Notes: generated by a model from the sequence alone, not told the origin. A stretch of DNA of 64,000 nucleotides from Corbicula japonica (GCA_038501625.1 JAZAYU010000005.1:2356001-2420000), one strand, 5' to 3'; shown: positions 21,501 to 33,044, counted from the stretch's first letter. Program-made: numbers and translations.

Positions 21501-22082
21501 AGCCATTCGCGGAAAAAGACCGTTAATGATGTGGTCTTCTTCGCTAGGAATTCGTTTAACTATCGATGAAAATAATAGTGTTTCGTTTGGAACAATAACT
21601 CTACGAAGCCATTTAACATAGCGGTGTATTTCCTCAATAACAAATTAATAATATTCAACTGATTATAATTTCGAAAATAAAACAACAATAACTTTTATAA
21701 AGTACAAAACTATAAGACTTCGAAATGTGTTCGGTCGAAGAATATTCAATTGTAAAATCTACCCTCCGTGTTGTCGCTTTTATTGTTCAGGCAAAACATA
21801 TAATAATTACAGATGTCCTCGATTGCCGCCGAATTTTGAGTGTAGATTGCTAATGTCCAAACATCGTCAACAATAAAGTGCGTCTTGATATAATCGATTG
21901 TAACTGGTTCAGAGAATTAACGTGTCTTTTTTGTCATTTTCGTGTCGTTTTCTGTAATTTGTTACCAACTTAAATAATATTGTTCGCAAAAGGGGCTTTG
22001 TGTCAAAAAGAACAACATGGATAAAAATATAAACCCTGATATACTTCCTTTATCAAGAGAGACAGTACGCTTTGGTTTAAAA
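21501..22082. other. Intergenic, nothing recognised
   Basis: No repeat copy or convincing ORF. Confidence 0.4.
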
Positions 22083-22170
22083 AAGGTGAAATATGCATAT
22101 CAGGAATCGCCACATTCAGAAAAAAAACAGCCTCCCCACACAGTCAAGAAGAAGAGAGGGAGAGAGCATG
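22083..22170 (+). repeat. Repeat R1, module A only
   Basis: GTGAAATATGCATATCAGGA, ATCGCCACATTCA, CAGCCTCCCCACACAG and a GAAGAAGAGAGGGAGAGAG tract match the first module of R1. Modules B and C are absent. Confidence 0.8.
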
Positions 22171-22474
22171 GTTATATGAGAGTAAATGAGTGAGTGGGGA
22201 GGGGGTGTAGAAAGTGAATGTCAAATGCAGTCCCTGAGGGATGAAAAGATAAAAGTATTGAATGTAAGTACTGGGATACGTTTTAAGATAAATATAAAAC
22301 TTTATTACACATTAATTATACCCCCAATTACTCAATTATTTTGTTGTATAGAAAACAGTTAAAAGCATATGTTACACTGCAATGTAGTTCTCATAAAAAC
22401 TTTAGTATATTATCAAAGACTTGCTGTAGTCCATAATCTTATTAATTGTTCATTGTAATTAACGTTAATTGTTT

Positions 22475-22605
22475 GTGGCGTCTTATTTGACTTGACATAC
22501 TTATAAACACATGCTCTCTTTTCTTCTCTTCTTTTTCGCTGAGTGGGGAGGCTGTGTTTTGTGAATGTAGCGATTTCTGATACGTTTATTTCACTTTTAT
22601 CATTG
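22475..22605 (-). repeat. Repeat R1, module A with linker, inverted
   Basis: The reverse orientation of module A: CGCTGAGTGGGGAGGCTGTG, TTTTGTGAATGTAGCGATTT, preceded by the linker TTGTGGCGTCTTATTTGACT that joins A to B in longer copies. Module B is missing. Confidence 0.8.
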
Positions 22606-22644
22606 TGAACGGTATTGAAAATGCCCATGCTGTTTATTAAACTC

Positions 22645-22882
22645 GTACCGTTAGGCGTCAGCCCCTAGCCATGCAAAGCCGGACGAGCTACCGAGTGAGC
22701 TAGCAGGGACAATTCCAAAACCATTTTCGATGCTAAACCTGATCAACGTGATCATCATTGAATAACATCGGCAACAGATTATTGTGTGTTTACTGATAAC
22801 AGTACTGACTATATGTACGGGGAGACATTCTGAACAAATAGCGCTAATTTGGATTTCAAATGATATTGCCCATAGTATGAAA
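22645..22882 (-). mobile_element. tRNA-derived SINE R3, inverted copy
   Basis: Read on the minus strand it starts GGGCAATATCATTTGAAATC, runs through GCGCTATTTGT, TCTCCCCGTACATA, a GTTGCCGATGTTAT block, then GGAATTGTCCCTGCTAGCTC and CACTCGGTAGCTCG (box A region), and is cut off in GCTAGGGGCTGACGC before box B. Confidence 0.7.
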
Positions 22883-24110
22883 CTAGCCCGAAAAACATAC
22901 AATGTGTAGATATCACCCGATAATAATATATGTATATAAATTTATATCAATATTTGCATATGCATAGTATTCTACTATATAGCCGTTACGTATGATCGGT
23001 TGATTCTGATTAACTGTCTGTGTTAATGGGGTCTGAGGACCATCACTTATAATAATACATATGTCTATCAGCGTTATAGGTTCCACCTTTTTGTAGTTCA
23101 GAAAGATCAGTCAGAAGTTTGCTCGGTTTGTTCCCCTATCATTACAATTCCCTTAATGACAAAGTATCTTTTATCTAATATTCAAATTAAGTTCTTAACA
23201 TTCTAGAAGTCTTTACATAGTAGTTTCTATTTTAGCGATTCCATCTATAGAAACTTTATTTCATTATTTAACCTTCCTCTTTGTGAATAAATACACTTGC
23301 ACTATTGTGAAATATCTGTGTCATTAAAGATATTTGAGTGACTTAACGACTTGATTAGTTTTCGCTGATTTCTCATGTTAGAGCTTCTAGGTATCTCTCA
23401 TTACAAAATGTTCATTCATTTGTTCAAATCAGGAGTAATAGAGCTAGGTTATTTCTCTGTAAACCTAATACAGACGACTATTATTTTAATGTACCGTTAG
23501 ATTTTAACGTAATTTGTTGTTTCCGAAGGCAACCTTGCACTTACTTATAAAGGAGTAATTAATTTTATAAAATCTTAATAAAGATATTGTAGATATTGCT
23601 TGCTAGTATTGAGCGCATTCATGGACAGATGCCGTCCAATACCGGGTTGAGCATAATTCATATTTTTGCATGATATAAACAGCGCAAATCCATCTAAATC
23701 GCCATTGTGCATTTGAAGATAGTCAAGATTGCAGTAAACGACAAACTAACCAAAACGAGTATAATTATAAGATGTGATCCATACTATTATAATGATTGTT
23801 TTAAAATCAAAGCAATCAGTTGCCAAAGCAATCAGTTTCCAAAGCAACCAGTTGTCAATGCAATCAGCTGCCAAAGCAATCAGTTCTTTGTTGAGATTTA
23901 AGTGCAAATATTCAACAGACTACTTATTTTATCATATCTTTATATCTGCATTTTCCGGATCTCTATGACTTTGTATATATTTTATATACATACACAATCA
24001 TGTAACGAAAATTATCTTCAAAACATAAGAAGAGGAAATCAGAGACAATTTTACATGAAAGTGAAGATAAGTACATATGATTGACCGGAAAAAAACAGTT
24101 TCATTTGTTT
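22883..24110. other. Intergenic, one short tandem repeat
   Basis: A 16-bp unit (CCAAAGCAATCAGTTG-like) is repeated about five times at 23808-23890. It creates the overlapping frames around 23707-23968, which are not genes. Nothing else is recognised. Confidence 0.5.
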
Positions 24111-24310
24111 TCTTGTTAAGACTCAGCTTCTACATGTATAATGCTGTCTTTTAATTCCTTAAGGAATCTGACAATTCGAAAGACAAAAGCTTGGAGGATA
24201 AATTACTTTTTCTTATTCATTATCCTTCATCAGAATAAAAGTACAGTTCTTCTGCACCGTAATTGTAACGAAGCGGTCATTGGCTGTGAAACTTTCTGAT
24301 TGTTCTCTTC
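24111..24310 (+). repeat. Diverged repeat shared with 54160-54370
   Basis: Shared phrases include TTTCTTGTTAA, CCT(T/G)AAGGAA, GAAGCTT-like and GAATAAAAGTACA, in the same order and orientation. In both places an R1 module C lies within 1 kb, downstream here and upstream in the other copy. Confidence 0.4.
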
Positions 24311-24879
24311 GTTTTCTCAATATCCGTTTCGGTAAGGGTCTGAACCTCTAATATTGTTTTTAAAATCAAATGAATGCAATATGCGTTTCATTTTTTATTG
24401 ATTAAGAATGTTTGAGCAAGTACTCTAAATGATTGTGAGCAGTCAGTTGTCTATGAAAAATGTTTGAATAATAATTCAGTCAGTTTTTGCATGTTTAATT
24501 GAAAGTGTTAGAGCAATAGTTCAATTATCAAGCCAGTAATGCCCAAGTACCAAGGTGTTTACTTAGAATAATTGTAAAGTGTATTTAATTATTATTAAGC
24601 ACATGTATAGATTGTGCATTTTCTACATGATTCCGTCCACAGTCTTAAAATTGTCACTTTTTCCATCAGCAAAACGCAGTTCAAACAAACTTTTCACACG
24701 TAAGTGTCATTTATGTAACTTTACATACGTTAAAAGATGTTAGAAAAACTGACTAATTTATCTCTGTTATAAACTCGGTTCTAGGATGGGCAAATATCCT
24801 ACTGTTCTCAACCTATTCCTATCGATTTTCTCAAGAACATACATGTACAAAGTGCCTTGGTAAATTAACTAAAAAATGA

Positions 24880-25030
24880 CCATGTTGCATAGAATTGCTT
24901 GCAAAGCAGGCACAGGCAAACATAAAAGAATATTAGATAAATGTACTCTCAGCCATAATCGGAAGTATCTCGATAATCAGATAAAGTCCAGCTCACCTGG
25001 AAGTAACTCAGCAAGAAAACGATAGTAGAA
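24880..25030 (+). repeat. Repeat R1, end of module B plus module C
   Basis: TTGCTTGCAAAGCAGGCACA and AAACATAAAAGAATATTAGA recall the end of module B, followed by TACTCTCAGCCATAATC and a CTCACCTGGAAGTAACTCAG...CAAGAAAACGAT stretch matching module C at 54025-54070. The copy is diverged. Confidence 0.5.
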
Positions 25031-25384
25031 TTGATAGAAATTGACGTGCATGTAAGACATACAACTCTTGAAAAACATATGGCCTAGATTCTCCTTTCAG
25101 TTTTGCATATTGTTGCTTCCGTACATATAAGTAGATGCCTAAGAAGGTTAAGATAGTCTTAATATGTGGGTAATGTTTTATTCAATTGAGATTGCTATAT
25201 TAACCACTCATAGGTATTTAACGAAAATTACCATTTTATGTTATTTTTTTAAATACAACTTACGCACAATCTATTTTTTTTCAGCAATATTTCCCGATCC
25301 TTTCAGCTTTCATCTTATATTGTTATTAATGATTGAATAAATATTTTCAAAATCGTTAAAAAAAAATAAACCTATCTGTTTCTT

Positions 25385-25840
25385 TTATTACTTTCATCGT
25401 GTTCTTGCTGATTTAAGTGCAGGGGCTCTTTTCCCTGTAAGGTCTTTGAGTACATACCCTATTACTTTAAAATGCTATAGGCTTCGTATGTTTTATGTGT
25501 TTGTGTGCTTTTGCATGCATATTGACGAGTTGATGTTGGTAGCGTGTTGGAGTTATTTCACTCAGACAAATTGTACTTGTTTGTTCATATAAGAGCTCGT
25601 TGTGGCTAGTGTGAGATTAGTGCACCCAATAACCTGGTTTAAACCCCACAGTGGCAAATATTTTGCTACTTACTTTCCAGTCCGGTTTTACCAAGGGTTC
25701 TCTTATTCTTGTTTTTGTTTTATTTGAATTTGATCTTCTAATTAAACCATGATCTTTTTCCCTCTACACTATCTGGCTGTTTGGGGAGGCTGTGTTTTCT
25801 AAGCGTGGCGATTCCTGATATGCATACTTTACTTTTTTAA
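25385..25840 (-). repeat. Repeat R1, C-B-A in inverted order
   Basis: Going along the + strand: module C (CATCGTGTTCTTGCTGATTT, GGGGCTCTT), module B (TTTTGCATGCATATTGACGA, GGCTAGTGTGAGATTAGTGC, AACCTGGTTTAAACCCCACA, CCAAGGGTTCTCTTATT) and module A (TGTTTGGGGAGGCTGTGTTT, GTGGCGATTCCTGATATGCA). This is one of the few copies with all three modules, about 455 bp. Confidence 0.85.
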
Positions 25841-27095
25841 AACATTCAGAGAAAATTACTGAAAACAGCAAATACCAAGTTCTCACGACGTATTCAAGTA
25901 ATGCTATATAAACAGTGTTTCATTTCTGTGTATCATTGTGTTCTGTTGTGTTTTTTTATTCCAAGCATCAGCAGGTTTATTTTTTTACCGAAGTATTAGA
26001 ACCCTTACGATCACCGAGATAAAATAAGAAGTTATATTGATGACTAACAATTTGCAAGAAAGTTATCTAAACCAACTGATCTAGTCTTCAAAATTACTCT
26101 GCTTCATGTGGGAACATCTGCGAGAAGAGTGCTGACAAACACGTCATTGTTTTATTTCAATTTCACCTTATCTGCATCTTCTTAAACTTCTATAATTAAC
26201 TATTCTTATTATAAACCCGCTATGTTAATCACATAACAAATGATTTTGACCTGTGCTTTCTTAAAGCGGATAATTATTTTCAACAAATCAGTACCTAAAT
26301 TATATTCGTATATATATAATTACCTAGTATTATATTCATTATAAAATCGAACCCTTTTCTTGAACTGTCCGTCAGCTGCAGTACCTCTTAACTGGGAAAC
26401 AATGTTAAGCTTTTTCACATGTAATTTACGAAGATTTCTTTGAAAATCTAAATAAAGGAACGTAGAAGCTTTAAGGAGTTCTTCCTTATAGAACTCCAGT
26501 CACCAGCGCTCTGGTCTATTCCGATTTGCTAGACAGCGCTGTTAGCTAGTTATAGGTTGTTTTTTTGTTGTTTTATTTTGCATGCGACACTCTCCAGTAG
26601 TCAAGCAACCCAACGATGGAGCTAATTCAACAAAGCAACTTTTATGTTCATATTAAATTCCTGTGTGCTTGGTGCACGTTGGTGTATGCCGACGTTGAAA
26701 TATGCTTTGCTAGTGACCTTTCTAAGGCTGTGTATGTGGTTTCTTATTGAAATTGTGCATACAAACAGATGTTCTCTTCTCATTATTATCATTTGTCTGT
26801 AGGGAGGTAACTGCCCCTCAGCAGATTTTGTTATAGCATTTTATCTTTTATTCAATTATTAACTTTTGAAATTTTACTTATTTTGAATATACGAAACATT
26901 TTCGATTGTTCTTTTTTAACTAGTATATAAACTATAATATTTCGATTTGTTTCCTAAATTATGTTTAGAATGTAGTATTCTGTCAAAATAACAAAAAACG
27001 CGAACAATTCCTACACATAATATTTATGTATACGAGTAATAACGTGTACTATTCGGTATAACCGTTTCTGTATAAATATGATTTGGTATTAATTA
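25841..27095. other. Intergenic, nothing recognised
   Basis: No repeat copy or convincing ORF was recognised. Confidence 0.4.
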
Positions 27096-27256
27096 AAGGA
27101 TTGAATGTTATTTTCTTGCGTTTCATCGATGTATGAAATGTCAGTTGCCGAACATCTAATTTGCATAAACACCGAAGGTGTTTATGTACAAATTAGATGT
27201 AAGGCAACTGACATTTCATACATCGATGAAACGCACGAAAATAACATTCAATCCTT
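27096..27256. repeat. Long palindrome, arms about 78 bp
   Basis: The left arm runs AAGGATTGAATGTTATTTTC ... GCATAAACACC and the right arm is its reverse complement (GGTGTTTATG ... GAAAATAACATTCAATCCTT), centred at about 27175 on ACCGAAGGT. Only a handful of mismatches occur, so a single strand would fold into a hairpin of about 78 bp with a 3-nt loop. It is a foldback element or a palindrome-type MITE. TA-rich flanks make a TA target duplication possible but unproven. Confidence 0.9.
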
Positions 27257-28171
27257 ATAATTACAACCTACTATCACATTTTATTTATAACCTTTGACAA
27301 ACTTTTTATTGACGATAGATGTGGTTTACTTTTCGCGGAGTAATACCATCGGCTTGGATGATTCAAATTTCTACGTTACAAAATGGCCGATTTCAAACCG
27401 CGATATTTTTACAAATGTTGATTTGTTGACTCCAGTGACACTTTTCCTTTAAAAATAATTATTGAGTCCAATGACTTTTACAAATAAAAATAATATAAAA
27501 TCTTCAAAATGGAAAGAAAATTCATAGAAACTCATTGCGAATAAAAACTCATTGCGAATACAAAATGTACATACCGTTAATCGGTCCCGATCAATATATC
27601 CACATGCATTATTCCTTCTCATTTACTATAATTTAAACCCTATCCCGACACTTTTGGTGAAAACGAAGCTCCCTGCTGCGGTATAAGAATGAAACACTTT
27701 CAAATTCTAGTCGTTACATACGTATACCACGGTAAACACTTCTAGCATCTTCGGGTCTTGTCCAAATGTTGTTATTGTTTTTATTTAATCCTCCAATTCT
27801 TTAAAATATTTCAAACATAAATCCTTTATCTGACAGAATCAATCATGGCGCTTAGAAATGTAAACATTTGTTCGATTACGTCACAACTTACTATATGACG
27901 TAGTGAGTTATGCTCTATCGTGACGTAACTGCTTACTTAAAATTTCCCTCTTCATTATTGATTTAGTGCTCATTTAATTGGGAGTGAAATAAGGTATGTA
28001 GAGTTGTAGACTTTGAATGATGGCTGGGCGGGGCAAATAAACAAGTCAATGATAAATATTTATCAAAAGTAGTCCGATACGACTTCATTGAGAAATGAAA
28101 CGCAGTCACGTGACACTTGTAAGCCAATCAGATTTGTAATATTTTGTAAAACGTTACAAGGTTGTAATTAT
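27257..28171. other. Possible TIR-bounded segment next to the palindrome
   Basis: ATAATTACAACCT at 27257-27269 recurs inverted as AGGTTGTAATTAT at 28159-28171. This 13-bp pair may be the ends of a 915-bp element that starts exactly where the palindrome ends. Inside are several TGACGT half sites (27875-27925). No coding frame is visible. Confidence 0.35.
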
Positions 28172-29514
28172 TTAGCTAATAATATAAGTTAATATCTAGC
28201 TTATACTTATTATCCTTATCGTACAACAGCTTTAGCTTACAGTGATCAAAAAAGATACAGTTTGCAAAAATAGGTTCAGTTAATACAGTGTGCAAATGAC
28301 TAGTCTTATCAAAACCTATTTGGACAAATCTGATTATTTGCTTTGCCAGATATTCCTTTAAACAATTTTTTTTTTCCTAGTACATTAAAATTTCATGGTA
28401 TTGAGTGTTGAGTACTTGATGACCTCTTGGAAACCACAGAATCCAACTAAATATTGACAAATTCTACACTCAAGTAAACAGGGATAAATTGTTATGTTTA
28501 CGTACATAGGCAAAATGTTAACTCTAAGATGAATTCAAAATAGCAAAACGCGTATTTGTTTTTCATATTTCAAATTACTGTTAAAATATTATCGGTTAGA
28601 TAGCTCGGTTGTCTAGACATCGAGATTATCACAGTTGCCCTTTGTGCGAGGTTTTAATTCCATTTTCTAAGATTTTTTTTCAACGAGATATTGCTCTATT
28701 TCTTTCCATATTACGTTTAGTTTATGCAAATAAATATATTTGCTGCTGTTTATATTATTTTAATGATAATCAATATTTTATTCGTAAATGTTTTGCACAC
28801 CCAATACCCCTATAAAAAATATTAATAATATATATAAGAAATTTTTCTTTACTTTCATGGATATATATTAATTTTCTCTCTTTTTTAGAAATAAACTATT
28901 TAATTGTTATGTCTCAACACCTCAGACCTCTCGCTTAAATTGTATAATATACCTGTACGGATAATTGAAAAAGTATTAAATTGTTTACATGTGACTGCAA
29001 TATAAATATTGCAAACTGATTTCTGTTTATTTGTAATTGGATCTGATGCCATCAAATCTGTTGTACATGTAGCAAAATGCTTCGACATAACAACGATCCA
29101 TTATCCCTCCAAATTAGCAACAGAATGTTACAATAGGACAACAGAGACATATCGCATGTATCTCTTGAAAGTTTTAAATGTCAATATAAGATCATAACAA
29201 TATACGAAGTTCAATCTTTAAATGTTTAGAGCCTAACGAGTATGGAAATATCCATATTTACTTATACTCGACACGTACAGGGTTACAATCCTATGTTGTT
29301 TTTGAATAACATATTGCATAATGCGAAGAGATTTATTATCATTTAATGTCATACAGTATAATTTCTTTCTTTTGATTTTAATAGAATATAAATGGGTAAA
29401 AAGAAATAGTAAAACTCAGTTTTCTCAAAACTCATTATAATAACTGAAGAGAGCATGTACACAAAAATCTCCACAAAACATGACAGGATGCTGAAGAAAT
29501 ACTTTAAGAGTTGT
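28172..29514. other. Intergenic with a tRNA-like fragment
   Basis: Apart from the tRNA-like stretch at 28594-28662 nothing is recognised; the two 62-codon frames around 28900-29197 have no features. Confidence 0.4.
28594..28662 (+). tRNA. Degenerate tRNA-like sequence (pseudogene or SINE head)
   Basis: TAGCTCGGTTGTCTAGACA resembles a tRNA D-arm/box A and GCGAGGTTTTAATTCC resembles a T-arm/box B at about the right distance. The acceptor and anticodon stems do not pair well, so it is not a functional tRNA as far as can be seen. It is more likely a tRNA pseudogene or an isolated SINE head. Confidence 0.3.
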
Positions 29515-29645
29515 AAAATTCAAAGTTTCACAACTCGACAATACCAATACATTTAAAAAGTTTGATCACACATCTGACAACTTTTTCTTTTTCTCTTCTA
29601 TTCTTTTTCTTCTTCTATTTCGCTGCGAGGGGTGGCTGTGTTTTG
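29515..29645 (-). repeat. Repeat R1 module A, variant subfamily
   Basis: It ends in TATTTCGCTGCGAGGGGTGG and CTGTGTTTTGTG (module A inverted). The preceding ~100 bp (TTTCACAACTCGACAATACC, TTTGATCACACATCTGACAA) are not in other R1 copies but are almost identical to 34001-34080, so these two copies form a subfamily. Confidence 0.75.
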
Positions 29646-30704
29646 TGCCTTGGAATTGGAAACGAAAATGTTAGTCACAGGGTGTTTTATGGTGCACCGA
29701 CGCAAGATACTAATAGTAACAATCTTGTGCCAGTTGCCTAGTTCGTTTGGGCGAGAAAATTATTTTAACAATCGTTACTTTAATATATTTCTGTGCTGAG
29801 ATAAATAAACTTTTCATTTTCGAGTACCAATGTATATTCGCTGTTTCACTTTAATTTTTTATTATTAACTTTGTGATTTGTATTTGTATTTTAAACTCAA
29901 GCCAACAGAAATAATCTTCTTAGGTGGAAGTTACTCTTTACATTTTTACTGGAGTGAAGCTCACATCCCTCCGCAAGATTAAAGCATGGTTTACGAAAGA
30001 AGCTTGCATGCAAAATTTAACTAAGAAAATAGTTACGTGACTTAAACTCTCCCACATCAGCTTGCAAATTTATATCGAACAGCTTCGTAGAAAATTGCAA
30101 AATTCAAAATATGGTGAAGTATTCTAATGTTTAATATGTAACAAACATTTGTTAAGCATTTGTAACGAAATAAGTATAAACGTTTGATTTTCTGTCACTT
30201 CGGTATAGCAATTATTAATATACATCGAGATAGAGCGTAAATAAATGGTGTTAATTTTTTGATAAGGACGTTCTTTAATCAGGTAGCAGTTTTCCGAAAC
30301 TCAACGACAGAATAAAGTTCTTATTTGTTATAATTACCCAAACTAGGATACAAGGTAATTAACAAATAAAAATAGCACAGTTGATTAAGCGCTCGGATGA
30401 CTGTGGCTTTAGTATTATTACACCGATTTAATATTATATCAATAACGTAAGGTACAACGCTTTCTATAACAATTTGTTGCACTTCGTTTAGGTTATTTAG
30501 TATCTTGTTTTAACTATTAATTACATCCAGTGGTCATATAAGATCACAAGATGTACTTTTGTCTGATCAAATGAAGTCCTAGAAATTGTCAGAATAAAGC
30601 GTAATGTATTTTTTGTAAACATAAGAACATACTTGCTCGGAGGTTACTGTGAATAACAGCAATTTATATTTTAAGATAATATGTTACAGTGTACCATGCG
30701 ATCA
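29646..30704. other. Intergenic, nothing recognised
   Basis: No repeat copy or convincing ORF. Confidence 0.4.
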
Positions 30705-30985
30705 TAAATGATATTGCCTCTACTGGGGAGCGAACCCGTTCCTGTCGCGGCCTTCATTTACGACAACGCTACCGATTGAGTTGCATGTAGCAAGGACAAC
30801 CCACCAAAATGGTTGATCGGATAACCCTGATAACGTTATCATCACTGCATAACATCGGTAACCGATTATTTTTATTGATAACAGTAATAACTGTATGTAC
30901 GGGGAGGTTTTTTACGGCCGCCAAACTTCACAAATAAAGCTACTGTGAATTTCAAATGAGATTTCCTCTACTGGGTAGAGAAAAA
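30705..30985 (-). mobile_element. tRNA-derived SINE R3, best preserved copy
   Basis: Read on the minus strand: CAGTAGAGGAAATCTCATTT, AAATTCACAGTAGC, GGCGGCCGTAAAAAACCTCC, CCGTACATACAGTTATTACT, a CGGTTACCGATGTTATGCAG block, GGTGGGTTGTCCTTGCTAC, then the head GCAACTCAATCGGTAGCG (box A) and GGGTTCGCTCC (box B), ending CCAGTAGAGGCAATATCATT. The same CAGTAGAGG(C/A)AAT(A/C)TCATTT string stands at both ends, which suggests a tandem-type or circularly permuted unit rather than a simple head-to-tail SINE. Confidence 0.75.
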
Positions 30986-31199
30986 ACTTTCTTTACGCGA
31001 GTCAGATACATAAGTAATTACAAAAATAATTAAATTCTCTTCCTTAAGTAGTAGAATAAAATCACTTTCATCAGCTTAAACCTCAGAACGGTAGATAAGC
31101 TAAGTAAGTATTGTAGGCGCTGAAATCACACCGCGCGTAAAGAACATATCAAGTTTGTTGTAAAATGGTTCAAGTAATTTTAAGTGTGTGTTATCCTTA
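30986..31199. other. Short spacer, nothing recognised
   Basis: No features seen. Confidence 0.4.
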
Positions 31200-31557
31200 C
31201 AACCAATGTTGGCTTTTGTGTCATTTTGTTCGCTGTGGGGATATTGCGGGCTTTTGTGTCATTTTGTTCGCTGTGGGGATAATGCGGGCTTTTGTGTCAT
31301 TTTGTTCGCTGTGGGGATAATGCGGGCTTTTGTGTCATTTTGTTCGCTGTGGGGAAAATGCGGGCTTTTGTGTCATTTTGTTCGCTGTGGGGATAATGCG
31401 GGCTTTTGTGTCATTTTGTTCGCTGTGGGGATAATGCGGGCTGTTGTGTCATTTTGTTCGCTGTGGGGATAATGTGGGCTTTTGTGTCATTTGTTCGCTG
31501 TGGGGATAATGTGGGCTTTTGTGTCATTTTGTTCGCTGTGGGGATAATGTGGTTTTG
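31200..31557 (+). repeat. Minisatellite, 38-bp unit, about 9 copies
   Basis: The unit is GTGTCATTTTGTTCGCTGTG followed by GGGATAATGCGGGCTTTT. CGCTGTGG recurs at 31231, 31269, 31307, 31345, 31383, 31421, 31459, 31496 and 31534, so the period is 38 bp except for one unit of 37. Units differ by only one or two bases. Because 38 is not a multiple of three, the frames rotate and the long open frames on both strands (31188-31707) are artefacts of the array. Confidence 0.97.
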
Positions 31558-31685
31558 CTCGCGCACCACTTCCTTGTCTAGAGATATTGATGGGTTTATT
31601 TTAAAAATGTGTAGGAGTACTGGTAAAATGTTCATCTGGGAAATCATTGTTTCATAACAACAGAAAAATATATGACTAAAGACTA

Positions 31686-32697
31686 CATATCGTCGGTTAA
31701 ATGCCAAAAGGGCTCAACAGCATTTTTCGTATTATGGAGAAAAACAGGTTTAAAGTTTTTAAAAATTCATTTTTGGTGATGATGATTTTATATTTTGCAC
31801 ATGTGTGTAATATTTTGTTATGTGTTTATTAATACAAAGCTAAAAAACAGAAACACACAAACATTGCCAAAGAACGGAAAATATGTTGATGAGTCCTTTT
31901 GGCTGAATAATATATTTAACTTTCAGAGAGAAATTCTTAAAAGGGCACATCAGATCTAAATCAAGCAGTAGATACATGTTTTAATTCCATTTTATACAGT
32001 AAGATGTTTATAACTGCCGTTTTTGAGGTACATGTTAGTTTAGAAAGTCTTCTGGAGTCCATTTGTAACCATCTCATATGATTTTGACCTTGCCAGATTA
32101 CCCACAGAGCAGTCCGAGTCTTCATCATTAATGCCTAGTAGTGCTAACTGGTCTTTAGCAGATTTGCTTGTAGACACGGATTCAGTGATTTCTTTCAACA
32201 TTCTTTTTTGTTATGCTCCCTCTTGAAGGGTCTTATTCGTTTTCATACCCATTTTTCTTTCTTTTGAAATGAGAAGAACAGTCGCCTTTACTCGAAGATA
32301 CATCAGAAGATTGTATGCAGCTTTAATCTGAAGAGGTCGCAAACATTGCAAATGGCGAAAACTGGCTAAAATTTCAAAAAGGAATTTTGGGGAAAATACG
32401 TATTGCCCCCTAGATTTTAGTAAAGAAATGTATTCAGCTATGTATGTAGTAAATGTGTGCAAGCTCAATTTAGTCTAATTCATTTTCTAATTACCAAGCA
32501 CATACTAAAACAAAAGAAAAACCGTTTGCATGAGAACTCTGAAATTCATGGACAATATACCAAAGCAACTCATATCTGACATAAGTACATAATTTTCTTA
32601 CACATAGATCATATAAAAACATGTCAAAAAATATTAAAATGTCAAATTTGACCAAAAATGTTGTTGAGCCCTTATGGCGTTTAACCGACGATATATG
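31686..32697. mobile_element. TIR element, about 1.0 kb, TA-flanked
   Basis: Left end CATATCGTCGGTTAAATGCC then AAAAGGGCTCAACAGCATTT; right end on the other strand CATATATCGTCGGTTAAACG then CCATAAGGGCTCAACAACAT. The arms are about 42 bp with a 2-bp gap and a few mismatches. TA lies at 31684-31685 and 32698-32699. The interior includes the repeat at 32337-32587 and minus-strand frames without transposase motifs. Confidence 0.65.
32337..32587 (+). repeat. Internal repeat shared with 58152-58403
   Basis: About 250 bp match 58152-58403 at roughly 92 percent by eye, for example TCGCAAACATTGCAAATGGC, CCTAGATTTTAGTAAAGAAA, AACCGTTTGCATGAGAACTC and TGAAATTCATGGACAA. Here it lies inside the TIR element 31686-32697; the distant copy has no such ends. 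Confidence 0.9.
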
Positions 32698-32699
32698 TA

Positions 32700-33044
32700 C
32701 TAGCCTTAAATGGAGCATTAAACCGCTTTAGAAATACGTTTTTTTGCGGTATTGTGGATAAATTACTGTTCACATTTCTGACAATATGGTCGAAGTATTT
32801 ATTTTCCAGTTCTTTGCGTTTGAAATTAATAAATTTATTTTGTGCAATGAAATGAAATACAACCTTTGGACAACATATGCTCTCACGGCAAAGATTCATT
32901 TATTACACTTGTAATTCTCAGTTCTGTTCTGGAGACGAACTGCGCTTTTCTACCTTGATGTTTCTTGTTTGTTTTTCATTCAAGAAATAGTTGTTTTTTT
33001 TAATCTAACTATTTCTTTATTTTGACTATATTTGAAATTGCCTT
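32700..33044. other. Intergenic, nothing recognised
   Basis: No features seen. Confidence 0.4.

Noticed and set aside
22413..22628. Minus-strand frame sharing the peptide string SLPTQRKRREEK with other frames (for example 34001-34186)
   Set aside because: The shared peptide is the reading of R1 module A; copies have stops and different frames around it, so it is a repeat by-product.
31200..31557. Regular repeats that could suggest a CRISPR array
   Set aside because: Units are contiguous tandem copies without unique spacers, and the context is eukaryotic.
31188..31707. Overlapping open frames on both strands (83-98 codons) over the 38-bp repeats
   Set aside because: They follow from a GC-richer tandem repeat lacking stop codons; the unit length is not a multiple of three and the peptide is low-complexity.
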